This document shows, piece by piece, positions 1 to 8,703 of a stretch of DNA of 64,000 nt (the stretch's first letter is position 1; each line of letters starts with the position of its first letter). Source of the stretch: Providencia sp. Lineage in GTDB: Bacteria > Pseudomonadota > Gammaproteobacteria > Enterobacterales > Enterobacteriaceae. A model generated the notes under the pieces. It was not told the DNA's origin, searched no databases, and saw only the letters and a program-made list of their open reading frames with translations. A program made the position numbers and the translations under genes. The stretch covers positions 1-64,000 of the forward strand of contig NZ_DOEH01000010.1 in the NCBI RefSeq assembly GCF_003533305.1, read 5' to 3'.

Positions 1-30
1 TACAGCTCGAAGTATGAAGAACTTTGTAGA
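1..30. repeat. Partial right arm of an enterobacterial intergenic palindromic repeat
   Basis: Bases 3-19 (CAGCTCGAAGTATGAAG) closely match the right arm of the repeat at 27664-27737 (CAGCTTGAAATATGAAG). The left arm would lie upstream of the window. This is seen directly; assignment to the ERIC/RU-like family is inference. Confidence 0.5.
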
Positions 31-77
31 GCTAGAAATATAACGAACTCGCCAACACCAGCTTAGGGAATGCAAGT

Positions 78-1595
78 ATGACAACCACCTCCAAAGCCGA
101 CAAATCAGCCCCCCTAATCACTTTGCGCGACCTCTCCAAAAGTTTTGGTGGGCACCGTGCATTGCGCAATATCGATTTGACGCTCAATAAAGGTGAGGTG
201 CACTGTTTAGCAGGCACCAATGGGTGCGGTAAAAGCACATTAATTAAAACCATCAGCGGTGTTTATGCACCGGATGATGGTAGCCAAATTGAAATTGATG
301 GAAAAAGTTATAATCGGTTAACACCAGATAAAGCACGTGAACTGGGCGTCCAAGTGATCTACCAAGATCTATCACTTTTTCCTAACTTAACGGTTGCTGA
401 AAATATTGCATTTGAGCTTAATCTCAAAGGCTATTTTGGTTGGTTCCGAAAAAATCTGCTCCGTGAAAAAGCACTGCAAATTCTAAATGAACTCTCTTTT
501 ACCATTAATCCCGATACACCCGTGCAATTTCTGCCTATCGCACAGCGCCAACAAGTTGCTATTTGTCGTGCTCTCGTTGCTGATGCACGATTGGTTATCA
601 TGGATGAGCCCACAGCCTCATTAACTCGAACAGAAGTCAATCAACTGTTATCAACCGTTAATTATCTAAAAGATAAAGGTATTACCGTCGTTTTTGTAAG
701 CCATCGATTGGAAGAAGTAAAAGAAATATCTGATCGCATTACCGTTATTCGTGATGGGGAAAAAGTCGGAACTTGGCCTGCTGAAGGTTTAACTACCCGA
801 AAAATCACTGAATTAATGACGGGCTTAGACATTGTTCACGAACGTAAGCCCCCCAATAATGCCGAAGACCGTCGCACCGTGCTTGAGTTAAAAAATCTGA
901 GCCGTGCAGGACAATACAATAATATTTCATTGCAATTAAAACGCGGAGAAGTACTTGGGCTTTGTGGTTTACTAGGCGCCGGTCGTACTGAGCTCGCGTT
1001 GTCGCTTTTTGGTATTACTCACCCTGATAGTGGTGAATTATTTATTGAAGATAAACCTGTCACTTTAAAAAACAACACTCACGCGATTAAGCAGGGTATC
1101 GGTTATGTTTCAGAAGATAGGCTGACACTCGGCGCCATTTTACCCCAATCTATTGCTGACAATATGGTTCTGTCTATTTTAGATCGGTTAAAAACCCCTT
1201 TTCATTTAATTGATGAACAAAAATGCCAAGCAATTGTTCAAGAATGGATCGCCGACTTAGATATTAAAGTTACTGACCCTAATAATGCACTTTCGACATT
1301 ATCAGGGGGTAATCAGCAAAAAGTAGTGTTAGCTAAATGGATCTTAACTCGCCCTAAAGTATTGATTTTAGACTCCCCAACGGTTGGCGTTGATATTGGT
1401 GCCAAAGACAGCATTTATAAGCTTATCCATCGTTTATCCGGTGTCGGTATTTCAATTTTATTAATTACAGATGAAGCCTCTGAAGCCTATTACAACTGTG
1501 ACCGGATTTTACATATGAAACAAGGGTCTATCGTCAATGAAATTATGGTGGACTCCATGAATGAGCAACAATTAGAGGTAATCATCAATGGCTAA
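78..1595 (+). CDS. Sugar ABC transporter ATP-binding protein (RbsA/XylG type, two ATPase domains)
   Basis: Energises uptake of a pentose-type sugar at the inner membrane. The 505-aa protein has the tandem ATPase layout of RbsA/XylG/MglA. Domain 1 (about residues 12-245) has a Walker A GTNGCGKST, a signature region rich in LPIAQRQQVAICRAL and a Walker B VIMDEPT. Domain 2 (about 265-500) has the degenerate Walker A GLLGAGRTE, the signature LSGGNQQKV and the Walker B VLILDSPT. AGGGA precedes the ATG. The stop overlaps the next gene by eight bases, so the two are translationally coupled. No periplasmic binding protein lies in the window; it is probably just upstream. Substrate is inferred from the downstream L-xylulose/L-ribulose enzymes, not from this sequence. 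Confidence 0.93.
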   Translation: MTTTSKADKSAPLITLRDLSKSFGGHRALRNIDLTLNKGEVHCLAGTNGCGKSTLIKTISGVYAPDDGSQIEIDGKSYNRLTPDKARELGVQVIYQDLSLFPNLTVAENIAFELNLKGYFGWFRKNLLREKALQILNELSFTINPDTPVQFLPIAQRQQVAICRALVADARLVIMDEPTASLTRTEVNQLLSTVNYLKDKGITVVFVSHRLEEVKEISDRITVIRDGEKVGTWPAEGLTTRKITELMTGLDIVHERKPPNNAEDRRTVLELKNLSRAGQYNNISLQLKRGEVLGLCGLLGAGRTELALSLFGITHPDSGELFIEDKPVTLKNNTHAIKQGIGYVSEDRLTLGAILPQSIADNMVLSILDRLKTPFHLIDEQKCQAIVQEWIADLDIKVTDPNNALSTLSGGNQQKVVLAKWILTRPKVLILDSPTVGVDIGAKDSIYKLIHRLSGVGISILLITDEASEAYYNCDRILHMKQGSIVNEIMVDSMNEQQLEVIING

Positions 1596-2577
1596 TTGGA
1601 AAAAGCTTCGACCACAATCTGTCGAAGGTTGGTTAACCTGGGTCATTCTTATCATGGTGATTTTCTTTACAGTAATGAGCCCACAATTTCTGACCATTCA
1701 AAACTTACTCGATTTAAGTGAAAGCTATGCGGTAACGGGTATTTTTGCGCTCGGGCTTTTCGTTGTGTTAGTAACGGGCGGAATTGATATTTCGTTCGCA
1801 GCTGTCGCCTCTGTTGTGCAATATGCGATTGCCACTTGGCTGCTACAAGGTTTCATTGCCAGCCCGACATTAAGTATTACGCTTGCCATCTTGATTGGTA
1901 TTACCTTTGGCTTAATTAATGCCATTCTAATTTATTCGCTAAATGTTGTTTCCATCATCATCACCATCAGTATGCAGTCATTACTATTCGGTATGTTGAT
2001 GTGGCTGACCAACGGCCACAGTATTTATGACTTACCTGATTGGTGGGTCGATCCTGTGACTATCCTACCGTTTGAGGTCGATGGTGAATCCTATCAAATT
2101 GGGCTTCCGCTTGTAGTCATGCTAGGCATCGCATTTCTTACTTGGATCTTGATGAACAAAACCCATATTGGGCGCCAACTTTATGCCGTTGGTGGTAGCC
2201 AAGAGTCCGCATCCCGTATTGGTATCCGTGTTTCGGTTATCTACCTATTTGCTTATGGTTACCTCGGTGCGATGGCGGCTATCGGCGGAATGCTACAAAC
2301 CTACCGTATGAGTGAAGTGGTACCAAGTGCATTGGTGGGGGGAGAACTTGATGTTCTCGCCGCAGCGGTACTGGGCGGTGCAAGTTTATCGGGCGGGCGT
2401 GGAACAGTCATCGGTACTTTGATGGGCGTTTTTCTTATCGGTATTTTGAAAAATGGCCTTAACTTGATTGGTGTCTCTAACTACTTCGTCAATATTGTTA
2501 TCGGTATGGTTATTCTGATTGCCATCTGTATTACTCACTACAAAAAACGTAAAGAGACGGACGTAGGTTTTGTTTAA
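1588..2577 (+). CDS. Sugar ABC transporter permease (RbsC type), first of two
   Basis: Inner-membrane channel subunit of the sugar importer. It is 329 aa with about eight to ten hydrophobic segments, and carries the glycine-rich permease motif of the RbsC family near residues 250-275 (AAAVLGGASLSGGRGTVIGT). The N-terminal VVLVTGGIDISFAAVASV segment corresponds to the family's GGIDLSVGS motif. It starts inside the end of the ATPase gene and is followed after 13 bases by a second, non-identical permease, so the channel is likely a heterodimer. Sugar specificity cannot be read from the sequence. Confidence 0.92.
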   Translation: MANWKKLRPQSVEGWLTWVILIMVIFFTVMSPQFLTIQNLLDLSESYAVTGIFALGLFVVLVTGGIDISFAAVASVVQYAIATWLLQGFIASPTLSITLAILIGITFGLINAILIYSLNVVSIIITISMQSLLFGMLMWLTNGHSIYDLPDWWVDPVTILPFEVDGESYQIGLPLVVMLGIAFLTWILMNKTHIGRQLYAVGGSQESASRIGIRVSVIYLFAYGYLGAMAAIGGMLQTYRMSEVVPSALVGGELDVLAAAVLGGASLSGGRGTVIGTLMGVFLIGILKNGLNLIGVSNYFVNIVIGMVILIAICITHYKKRKETDVGFV

Positions 2578-2590
2578 CAGGAATATCACC

Positions 2591-3625
2591 ATGAAAAAAC
2601 AACCTCTTTTTAAAATTGATGGCGCGGTTATCGGACTGCTTTCAATCTTGTTACTGGCAGTCGCGGCTTTTAGTATTGCCATGCCGGGGCACTTTTTAAC
2701 GCAAAACACATTTTTGAGTATCACATTCCAATTACCTGAGCTGGGTTTACTCACGTTCGCCATGTTTGTTCCAATGTTAAGCGGTGGATTGAATCTCGCC
2801 ATTATCAGTACAGCTAACTTAACAGGTCTATTTATGGCTTGGGTCTTTATCAATTACTTACCCGTTGATGCAGGCACAGGCACCCAATTAATGTGGCTAG
2901 GCTTTGCTCTCATTGGTGCCACTGTGATTGCCGTAATTATTGGTTGCTTAACTGGGTTGATGATTTCTCATATTGGTGCTCACCCGATTTTAGTCACCCT
3001 CGGTACCATGACTATCATTAGCGGAATAGGTGTTTATCTCACAAAAGGGGCGGCTTTGAGTGGCATGCCACCTATCGTCAGAGCTATCGGTTCAGATACG
3101 TTATTCGGTATGCCAATCGCCATGATCATTTTTATCGTTACCGCGATAATTTTAGCGCTCTTTTTAGGCTGCACTCGCTTAGGTAAAAATATCTATATGA
3201 GTGGCAGTAATATCAATGCAACGTGGTTCAGTGGCATACGTACTGACCGAGTCATGATTGCCATCTATACCATTTCCAGTTTGCTGTGTGTCCTTGCCGG
3301 TTTGATCATGATGGCACGCTTTAACTCTGCTCGTATGGGTTACGGTGACTCCTATTTATTGCTGACTATTTTAGCAATCGTACTCGGTGGAACCAATCCT
3401 TTTGGCGGTGTAGGTAAAGTCAGTCGTGTTTTTTGCGCGCTACTTGTTTTGCAAGTCATCGCAACTGGCTTAAGCCTGTTAGGCGTTAGCTTACACTTCA
3501 ATCTTGCGGTCTGGGGGATCACATTAATACTGGCGCTTGCCTTCAAATTTTTCAAAGAAAAATGGAGCGCAAAACGTGCGATGAATCGCAACCAGCGTCT
3601 AAATAAAGCATCACCACAAACTTAA
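2591..3625 (+). CDS. Sugar ABC transporter permease (RbsC type), second of two
   Basis: Second channel subunit of the same importer, 344 aa from the chosen ATG. An earlier ATG at 2570 overlaps the previous gene and would add seven non-hydrophobic residues. The ATG at 2591 has an AGGA eight bases upstream and gives the typical short charged N-terminus (MKKQPLFKIDG) ahead of the first membrane segment, so it is preferred. The family motif appears twice: MLSGGLNLAIISTANL near the N-terminus and LAIVLGGTNPFGGVGKV near residue 270. It is part of the operon with the ATPase, epimerase and kinase. Confidence 0.9.
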   Translation: MKKQPLFKIDGAVIGLLSILLLAVAAFSIAMPGHFLTQNTFLSITFQLPELGLLTFAMFVPMLSGGLNLAIISTANLTGLFMAWVFINYLPVDAGTGTQLMWLGFALIGATVIAVIIGCLTGLMISHIGAHPILVTLGTMTIISGIGVYLTKGAALSGMPPIVRAIGSDTLFGMPIAMIIFIVTAIILALFLGCTRLGKNIYMSGSNINATWFSGIRTDRVMIAIYTISSLLCVLAGLIMMARFNSARMGYGDSYLLLTILAIVLGGTNPFGGVGKVSRVFCALLVLQVIATGLSLLGVSLHFNLAVWGITLILALAFKFFKEKWSAKRAMNRNQRLNKASPQT

Positions 3626-3644
3626 ATTTCACAGGGAAAACATC

Positions 3645-4508
3645 ATGCGCAAACACCCAATGGGTATCTATGAAAAGGCCTTACCAAAAGAGAGTCGTTG
3701 GTCTGAAAAGTTAGCAATTGCTAAGGCGGCGGGTTTTGATTTTGTCGAAATGTCGATTGATGAAACTGACGAACGACTTGCAAGATTAGATTGGACTCAA
3801 GCACAACGTTTAGAATTGGTGGATGCAATCCAAAAATCCGGCGTTCGCATCCCAACCATGTGTTTGTCTGGCCATCGTCGTTTTCCCTTTGGTAGCCATG
3901 ATGTTAATACCCGAAAAGCAGCCCATGAATTAATGGAAAAAGCCATAAAGTTGGCTCAAGACTTAGGCATTCGCACCATTCAATTAGCCGGATACGATGT
4001 CTATTACGAGCAACAAGATACCGAAACCATTCAACGTTTCGAAGATGCGATGCAATGGGTTGCTGAAATTGCTGCGGCCTCGCAGGTAATGTGCGCAGTC
4101 GAAATTATGGATACGCCATTTATGAACTCAATCACTAAATGGCAAGCCTTATCCGACAAAATACGTTCTCCATGGTTTAAAGTGTATCCCGATGTCGGTA
4201 ACTTAACTGCATGGGGAAGTGATGTCGAAAATGAATTAGTCAACGGAATTGAACATATCGTCGCACTACATTTGAAAGATACCTATGCGGTGACTGAAAC
4301 CTGCGAAGGTCAATTCCGTGACGTCCCTTTTGGTGAAGGATGTGTAGATTTTGTCAATTTATTCAAAATCTTAAAACGCTTAAATTACCGTGGTACTTTC
4401 TTAATTGAGATGTGGACAGAAAAAGCGGATGAGCCACTCATTGAAATCATCAAAGCTCGCCATTGGATAGAAGACAAAATGCAGCAAGCTGGCTGGCATA
4501 ACGCCTAA
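3645..4508 (+). CDS. L-ribulose-5-phosphate 3-epimerase (SgbU/UlaE-like)
   Basis: Predicted to convert L-xylulose 5-phosphate to L-ribulose 5-phosphate in the cytoplasm. The 287-aa protein follows E. coli SgbU/UlaE from end to end as I remember them, including GIYEKAL at residue 7, GFDFVEMSIDETDERL, the HRRFPFGS loop, GIRTIQLAGYDVYYE, VEIMDTPFMNSI and the C-terminal FRDVPFGEGCVDF and FLIEMWTEKA. The Glu and Asp metal/catalytic residues of this TIM-barrel family lie in these blocks. AGGGA precedes the ATG. It sits between permease and kinase genes in one operon. The next enzyme, a 4-epimerase (SgbE/UlaF/AraD type), is not in the window. Confidence 0.9.
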   Translation: MRKHPMGIYEKALPKESRWSEKLAIAKAAGFDFVEMSIDETDERLARLDWTQAQRLELVDAIQKSGVRIPTMCLSGHRRFPFGSHDVNTRKAAHELMEKAIKLAQDLGIRTIQLAGYDVYYEQQDTETIQRFEDAMQWVAEIAAASQVMCAVEIMDTPFMNSITKWQALSDKIRSPWFKVYPDVGNLTAWGSDVENELVNGIEHIVALHLKDTYAVTETCEGQFRDVPFGEGCVDFVNLFKILKRLNYRGTFLIEMWTEKADEPLIEIIKARHWIEDKMQQAGWHNA

Positions 4509-4521
4509 AAAGGAGCATGTG

Positions 4522-5994
4522 ATGAATACATTTTTTATGGGGGTCGATCTTGGTGGTACAGTAATTAAAGCTGGGATCTATACGCCTGAAGGACAAGAAA
4601 TTATTGTTGCAGAGCATGCCTTTCCCACTGAAAGCCCAGAAGCGGGTTTTAGTGAGCGCAATATGGATGTTTTGTGGCAAGCCACTTGCGGTGTTATACA
4701 AGAAGCCATTAATAACAGCCAGTTGAATGCATCACAAATTTCAGGTGTCAGTTTCTCATCCCACGGTAAGGGATTATATTTACTCGATGAACAAGGCAGA
4801 CCGGTCAGAAATGGAATTGTTTCTTCAGATTCTCGCGCCCAATCTATTGTCGACGCATGGCACAAAGACGGTACAGCAGAGAAAGCCTATCCTCTTAGCT
4901 TACAGCAATTATGGCCCTCTCACCCTGTTGCTCTGCTGCGTTGGCTCAAAGAACATGAGCCCGATAACTACCGAGACACTCGCCATATATTGATGGTTCA
5001 TGACTATATTCGCTATCGATTAACCGACCAAATAGCCTGTGAAGAAACCAATATTTCCGGTAGCCAACTGTATAACCCAGCAAAATCGGCTTATGACCCG
5101 AAATTATGCCAACTTTTTGGCATTGATGAAGTGACCGATAAACTCGCGCCTGTCATTAATTCGGCCGAACAAGCGGGTAGTGTCACCAAGCAAGCGGCTA
5201 AAGAGAGTGGATTAACCGAAGGAACCCCCGTTTTCGGTGGTTTTTTTGATGTTGTTGGTGCAGCGCTCTCTTCAGGTGTGAGTCAAAAAGACAAATTAAG
5301 TGCGGTTGCGGGCACTTGGACTATCTCCACTCGCGTATTTGATGAAATCGTCCCATCCGATTACCCTTATGTTTGGAGTAAATATTGCATTCCAGGCACC
5401 TATTTTGTACATGAAGGCAGCCCAACATCCGCAAGTAACCTTGCGTGGTTTACCCGTCATTTCTTCAATCAACGTTTTCAAGATTATGATGTGTTAAATC
5501 AATGTGTAGCAGAGGGTGCCTCTAGGCAAAATGACATTCTGTTTTTTCCTTGGCTCTATGGTTCAAATTATCACAGCAATTTACAAGGTGGATTACTCGG
5601 TTTAAGTTCTCATCATACAGATGCCGACATTATTTATGCTATTTATCAAGGTATTGTATTCTCCCACTTATTGCACCAAGACAGAATTGTTGGCCTTGAT
5701 AACAGCACTCAATCCATTCGATTTACGGGTGGTCCAACGCAGTCGCCCCTGTGGATGCAAATGTTTTGCGATGCCAGTAATCTCCCCTTGGATGTCGTCA
5801 ATGTACAGCAATCAGGTTGCCAAGCCGCCGCCTTATGTGCTGCGGTCGGCACCGGATATTACTCAGGTTTTGATGTCGCGATTGCCGCAAGCACACCTAA
5901 AATCACCACTTATCAACCTAATGCCGTTGCACACCAGCAATTACGCAAGAAGTTTGCTCGCTTTAAAGCAGTCGCAGATGCATTAAGTCAGTAA
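4522..5994 (+). CDS. FGGY-family carbohydrate kinase (LyxK-like, L-xylulose kinase)
   Basis: Predicted ATP-dependent kinase giving L-xylulose 5-phosphate for the preceding epimerase. It is 490 aa from ATG 4522; a GTG at 4519 is also in frame, but AAGGAG at 4510-4515 is better spaced for 4522. The phosphate-1 motif MGVDLGGTVIKAGIY is at residues 7-21. Blocks shared with E. coli LyxK are SFSSHGKGLYLLDEQG, SLQQLWPSHPVALLRWLKEHEP, MVHDYIRYRLT, CEETNISGSQLYN, GTPVFGGFFDVVGAAL, AGTWTISTRV and VHEGSPTSASNLAWFT. It is the last gene of the operon, ahead of a clear hairpin terminator. It could also act on related 3-keto sugars. Confidence 0.88.
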   Translation: MNTFFMGVDLGGTVIKAGIYTPEGQEIIVAEHAFPTESPEAGFSERNMDVLWQATCGVIQEAINNSQLNASQISGVSFSSHGKGLYLLDEQGRPVRNGIVSSDSRAQSIVDAWHKDGTAEKAYPLSLQQLWPSHPVALLRWLKEHEPDNYRDTRHILMVHDYIRYRLTDQIACEETNISGSQLYNPAKSAYDPKLCQLFGIDEVTDKLAPVINSAEQAGSVTKQAAKESGLTEGTPVFGGFFDVVGAALSSGVSQKDKLSAVAGTWTISTRVFDEIVPSDYPYVWSKYCIPGTYFVHEGSPTSASNLAWFTRHFFNQRFQDYDVLNQCVAEGASRQNDILFFPWLYGSNYHSNLQGGLLGLSSHHTDADIIYAIYQGIVFSHLLHQDRIVGLDNSTQSIRFTGGPTQSPLWMQMFCDASNLPLDVVNVQQSGCQAAALCAAVGTGYYSGFDVAIAASTPKITTYQPNAVAHQQLRKKFARFKAVADALSQ

Positions 5995-6018
5995 TGTTTA
6001 TATTTGGGTCAACATGTT

Positions 6019-6057
6019 AAAAAGGCTGAGTTCATCAACATGAAACTCAGCCTTTTC
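6019..6057. terminator. Bidirectional intrinsic terminator
   Basis: AAAAGGCTGAGTTCAT and ATGAAACTCAGCCTTTT form a stem of about 15 pairs with a single bulged base and a CAAC loop, flanked by A and T runs on both sides. It lies between the convergent kinase (+) and pEtN-transferase-like (-) genes and can serve both. Confidence 0.85.
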
Positions 6058-6082
6058 TATTGATATCTTGCCATTGGCTGAA

Positions 6083-7429
6083 TTAGTTATCTGCCACAAC
6101 CTCAATACCTACATTTTTGGGAGACAAAACAGTGTCTTGTTTAAGCGAATCGTACTTCACGAACTCATCTCTTGGAAAAACAAAAACATCAATATCTTTT
6201 TCGGGTCTGATTTTATCAGACACAATACTTTTTTCTGGAGCAGTTAAATTGGTTTCAACCCCCAACCAAGAGGCGAAATAATCAAACAAATTCCATTCAC
6301 TTAGAGTCTCATCAAAGAACTCACGTTGAGTATCATCTGAATTAATAATAACCAGTGGTATTTGATAAGCTCCTTTAACCAGCTGCCCATGACGAATATA
6401 GAGGCTACCTTCTTTAATGAACCCTTTATAATCAGCCTCAAGTGCTGCCACATGCTGTTTATTGGCTTTCACTAACCCTTGCCCATGATCGGCAAAATAT
6501 AAAATAGAGAACGGGTGTTCTCCATTTTTATTATTCTCTTGAAGTGAGCTATAAACTTCTCCGATAAAATCATCACTGAGCTTAATTGCTGAAACATAAC
6601 AATTCACCAAGCTACCCCAACCGGTATCAAATTGTTCTGGATTCATACTGTAGTTATTTTTCACTAAATCACAGGAACCTTTTGGCCAGCCATCGTGATG
6701 AGGCCCCCACATATGAATAAAAATAACTTTTTCTTTATCTTTGTTATTATTAAGTGCAGCTTTAAATGCAGGTAACATTTTAAAATCATTAGTTAATTTA
6801 TTGACACTATCATCAACAATAAATTTTTCTTGAACAAATAAATTATCAAACCCTACTTTATTATCCCTAACCGGTAAAAAATAGTTCGCTTTCAAAAAGT
6901 AATTAGTAAAACCGATTTCATCATCACCAAAACTCCCATTATTACCAATATAATATGTTTCATAACCTGATTTATTAGCTAAATCGACAATAGAATTATT
7001 ATTGTAATACGGCTTTTCATGATGTTCTGTAATCGTATTTAAATCATTTTTAGCCAAAGCTCGCGTCAAGGTCGGTACAGTATTAGAAGCTGCACTGATA
7101 AAATTATTAAAAAATCGACCATTAACAGAAGATAGAAAAGGTGTATTTTCTAATGGATAACCATAAGCATGCATATAATTCTTATTGGTACTTTCACCGA
7201 TAATCACAACTTTAATATTATATTTTGAATTATTTTTCTTAGTTATTTTAATATCATCAGCAACATTTACACCATAACAGATATCCGCATTACTTTTTGC
7301 AGCTTTAATCAGCTCTGGAGAACATGCCTTCTTATATGCTACCGAATTCTCATTAGCCTTTCCCTGGGCATATGAGGTCACAACTAAAAAAAGAGCACTA
7401 TAGAGTGCGGTAATTTTGATTAACTTCAT
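6083..7429 (-). CDS. Secreted sulfatase-fold phosphoethanolamine-transferase-like protein lacking the membrane domain
   Basis: Member of the alkaline-phosphatase/sulfatase superfamily, closest in feel to the catalytic domain of CptA/OpgE/EptA. It is 448 aa from the ATG at 7429, which has GGGAG upstream; an ATG at 7444 is less well placed. A signal peptide (about residues 1-22) leads to a periplasmic protein. Motifs are VVIIGEST (residues 74-81, metal-binding Glu), SNTVPTLT (115-122, likely nucleophilic Thr 117 or 120), HMWGPHHDGWP and FADHGQG (metal-binding Asp-His). Classical members have about 540-580 aa with five N-terminal membrane helices; these are absent here. It is a lone gene facing the LyxK operon. 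The substrate is unknown: lipid A, LPS core, periplasmic glucan or another polysaccharide are all possible. Confidence 0.75.
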   Translation of the reverse strand: MKLIKITALYSALFLVVTSYAQGKANENSVAYKKACSPELIKAAKSNADICYGVNVADDIKITKKNNSKYNIKVVIIGESTNKNYMHAYGYPLENTPFLSSVNGRFFNNFISAASNTVPTLTRALAKNDLNTITEHHEKPYYNNNSIVDLANKSGYETYYIGNNGSFGDDEIGFTNYFLKANYFLPVRDNKVGFDNLFVQEKFIVDDSVNKLTNDFKMLPAFKAALNNNKDKEKVIFIHMWGPHHDGWPKGSCDLVKNNYSMNPEQFDTGWGSLVNCYVSAIKLSDDFIGEVYSSLQENNKNGEHPFSILYFADHGQGLVKANKQHVAALEADYKGFIKEGSLYIRHGQLVKGAYQIPLVIINSDDTQREFFDETLSEWNLFDYFASWLGVETNLTAPEKSIVSDKIRPEKDIDVFVFPRDEFVKYDSLKQDTVLSPKNVGIEVVADN

Positions 7430-7952
7430 ACTCAACTCCCTCATCTTTATGACATTATTATTCTTTATTAATAGGTTAAAGATTCTTTAATGGTGTATAA
7501 CTAACGTTCAAATCGTCATAGCAATAAAATATCAAGAATAAATATTTCAATTTCATATAAATATATTGAAATAAAATTTCATTAAAAGACGTAAATGAAG
7601 AAATTGAGACACTGATAACAATAATTTATTATCGATTTTTCATTGTAATCTCACTGTTTTTAACAAATAAAATATAAAATAAGTTACAAATATTGTTTAT
7701 AAACAAATAGTTAAAGTGCAATCCAAATTAATAATATTCGGTTTTAGTTATTAAAAACAATAAATACTGCAATTCATCGATTACATTTAGTTGTGATGCA
7801 GATCGGTTATTCAATCTTTAGTTAATATTGATTAGTGATACAGCTCTGATTTTCATCTCTCGCCTCTAGAAATCAAAATGGAACCGGTTCCATAATAGGT
7901 TATTAGCAAGAATTAGGGTCTTACCCTTTCATATTTGTCGTAGAGGAAAGTC
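7430..7952. other. Intergenic region between divergent genes, AT-rich, with kgu promoter elements
   Basis: No supportable gene. The half nearer 7430 is a plain AT-rich stretch. The half nearer 7953 holds a strong CRP half-site (TGTGA at 7792-7796 with a poorly matching partner TCGGT at 7803-7807) and the 16-bp palindrome at 7878-7893. A likely ribosome-binding site AGAGGAAAG precedes ATG 7953. CRP control is only a suggestion because the second half-site is weak. Confidence 0.5.
7878..7893. promoter_or_regulatory. Candidate PtxS-like (LacI-family) operator of the kgu operon
   Basis: ATGGAACCGGTTCCAT is a perfect 16-bp palindrome with the central CCGG typical of LacI-family operators, 60 bases upstream of kguE. 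The PtxS operator of Pseudomonas, as I remember it (TGAAACCGGTTTCA), differs only at one symmetric position per half. The LacI-type gene at 12085-13113 is the obvious partner. Repression relieved by 2-ketogluconate is inferred from the Pseudomonas system. Confidence 0.8.
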
Positions 7953-8702
7953 ATGAATAAAGAAGTGATTGTTGTAACCGCGGCTTATGGTGCGCAAACT
8001 GTAGCACAGTTAGGCGGGCAGCTAGCCTTATTAGAAACTATCAAGGCAGGGAAAGCTGATGGTGTTGAAATTCGCCAAGAGCTACTCCTCGCAAGTGACA
8101 AATTAACGACCATCAACAACGCCCTCAAAGCAAAACAGCTCACCGCAGTATATTCGGTGCCTGATACGCTATTTCAAAATAGCACCCCTATCAGTAGCCA
8201 GAAAATGAAAACCTATTTAGAAGATGCCAAGCAACTCGATGCACGACTATTAAAGCTCTCCTTAGGCGAGCTACCTGATAATTATGATTTAACAGAAATC
8301 ATTAATTTACTAAATAGCTACCCTGTTCAGTTAGTGATTGAAAATGACCAAACTGAAGTAGGAGGTCACATCCAACCTCTTCAACGTTTTTTTGCAGAAG
8401 TAACAGCAAAAAAAATGCCCATAAAAATGGCTTTTGATATGGCGAATTGGGCTTGGCAAGGTGAGGATGCACTCAGTGCTGCTCAGTATTTCGCCCCTTT
8501 AGTCGCTTATATTCATGTCAAAGCATGCCAATCCAAAGCTGGAAAAATTGTTGCCGTTTCCCTTGATGATAGTGATGGTTCATGGAAACCCGTGTTGCAA
8601 GCGCTGCCAACAAATGTGCCACGAGGTATTGAATTTCCATTAGTTAGCGATGATCTGTGTGCCATCACCGAACACTATGTTTCTCTATTAAAGGCTATCT
8701 AA
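7953..8702 (+). CDS. kguE: KguE-like sugar phosphate isomerase/epimerase (2-ketogluconate operon)
   Basis: A 249-aa xylose-isomerase-like TIM-barrel protein and first gene of a kguE-K-T-D operon in the same order as in Pseudomonas. The name rests mainly on that order. Visible family features are GVEIRQELL (residues about 34-42, strand 2 with acidic residue), LVIENDQTEVGG (a Glu/Asn pair at the barrel mouth), MAFDMANWAW and YIHVKAC near the C-terminus, positions where this fold binds metal and substrate. The exact reaction of KguE is not established to my knowledge. The start has AGAGGAAAG upstream. The next gene follows after one or four bases, so coupling is tight. Confidence 0.8.
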   Translation: MNKEVIVVTAAYGAQTVAQLGGQLALLETIKAGKADGVEIRQELLLASDKLTTINNALKAKQLTAVYSVPDTLFQNSTPISSQKMKTYLEDAKQLDARLLKLSLGELPDNYDLTEIINLLNSYPVQLVIENDQTEVGGHIQPLQRFFAEVTAKKMPIKMAFDMANWAWQGEDALSAAQYFAPLVAYIHVKACQSKAGKIVAVSLDDSDGSWKPVLQALPTNVPRGIEFPLVSDDLCAITEHYVSLLKAI

Positions 8703-8703
8703 C

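Noticed and set aside
2386..2853. 155-codon open frame antisense to the two sugar permease genes
   Set aside because: It crosses two real overlapping genes and shows no protein-like features.
7792..7807. CRP site upstream of kguE
   Set aside because: Only one half (TGTGA) matches; the other (TCGGT) is poor, so it is mentioned but not called.
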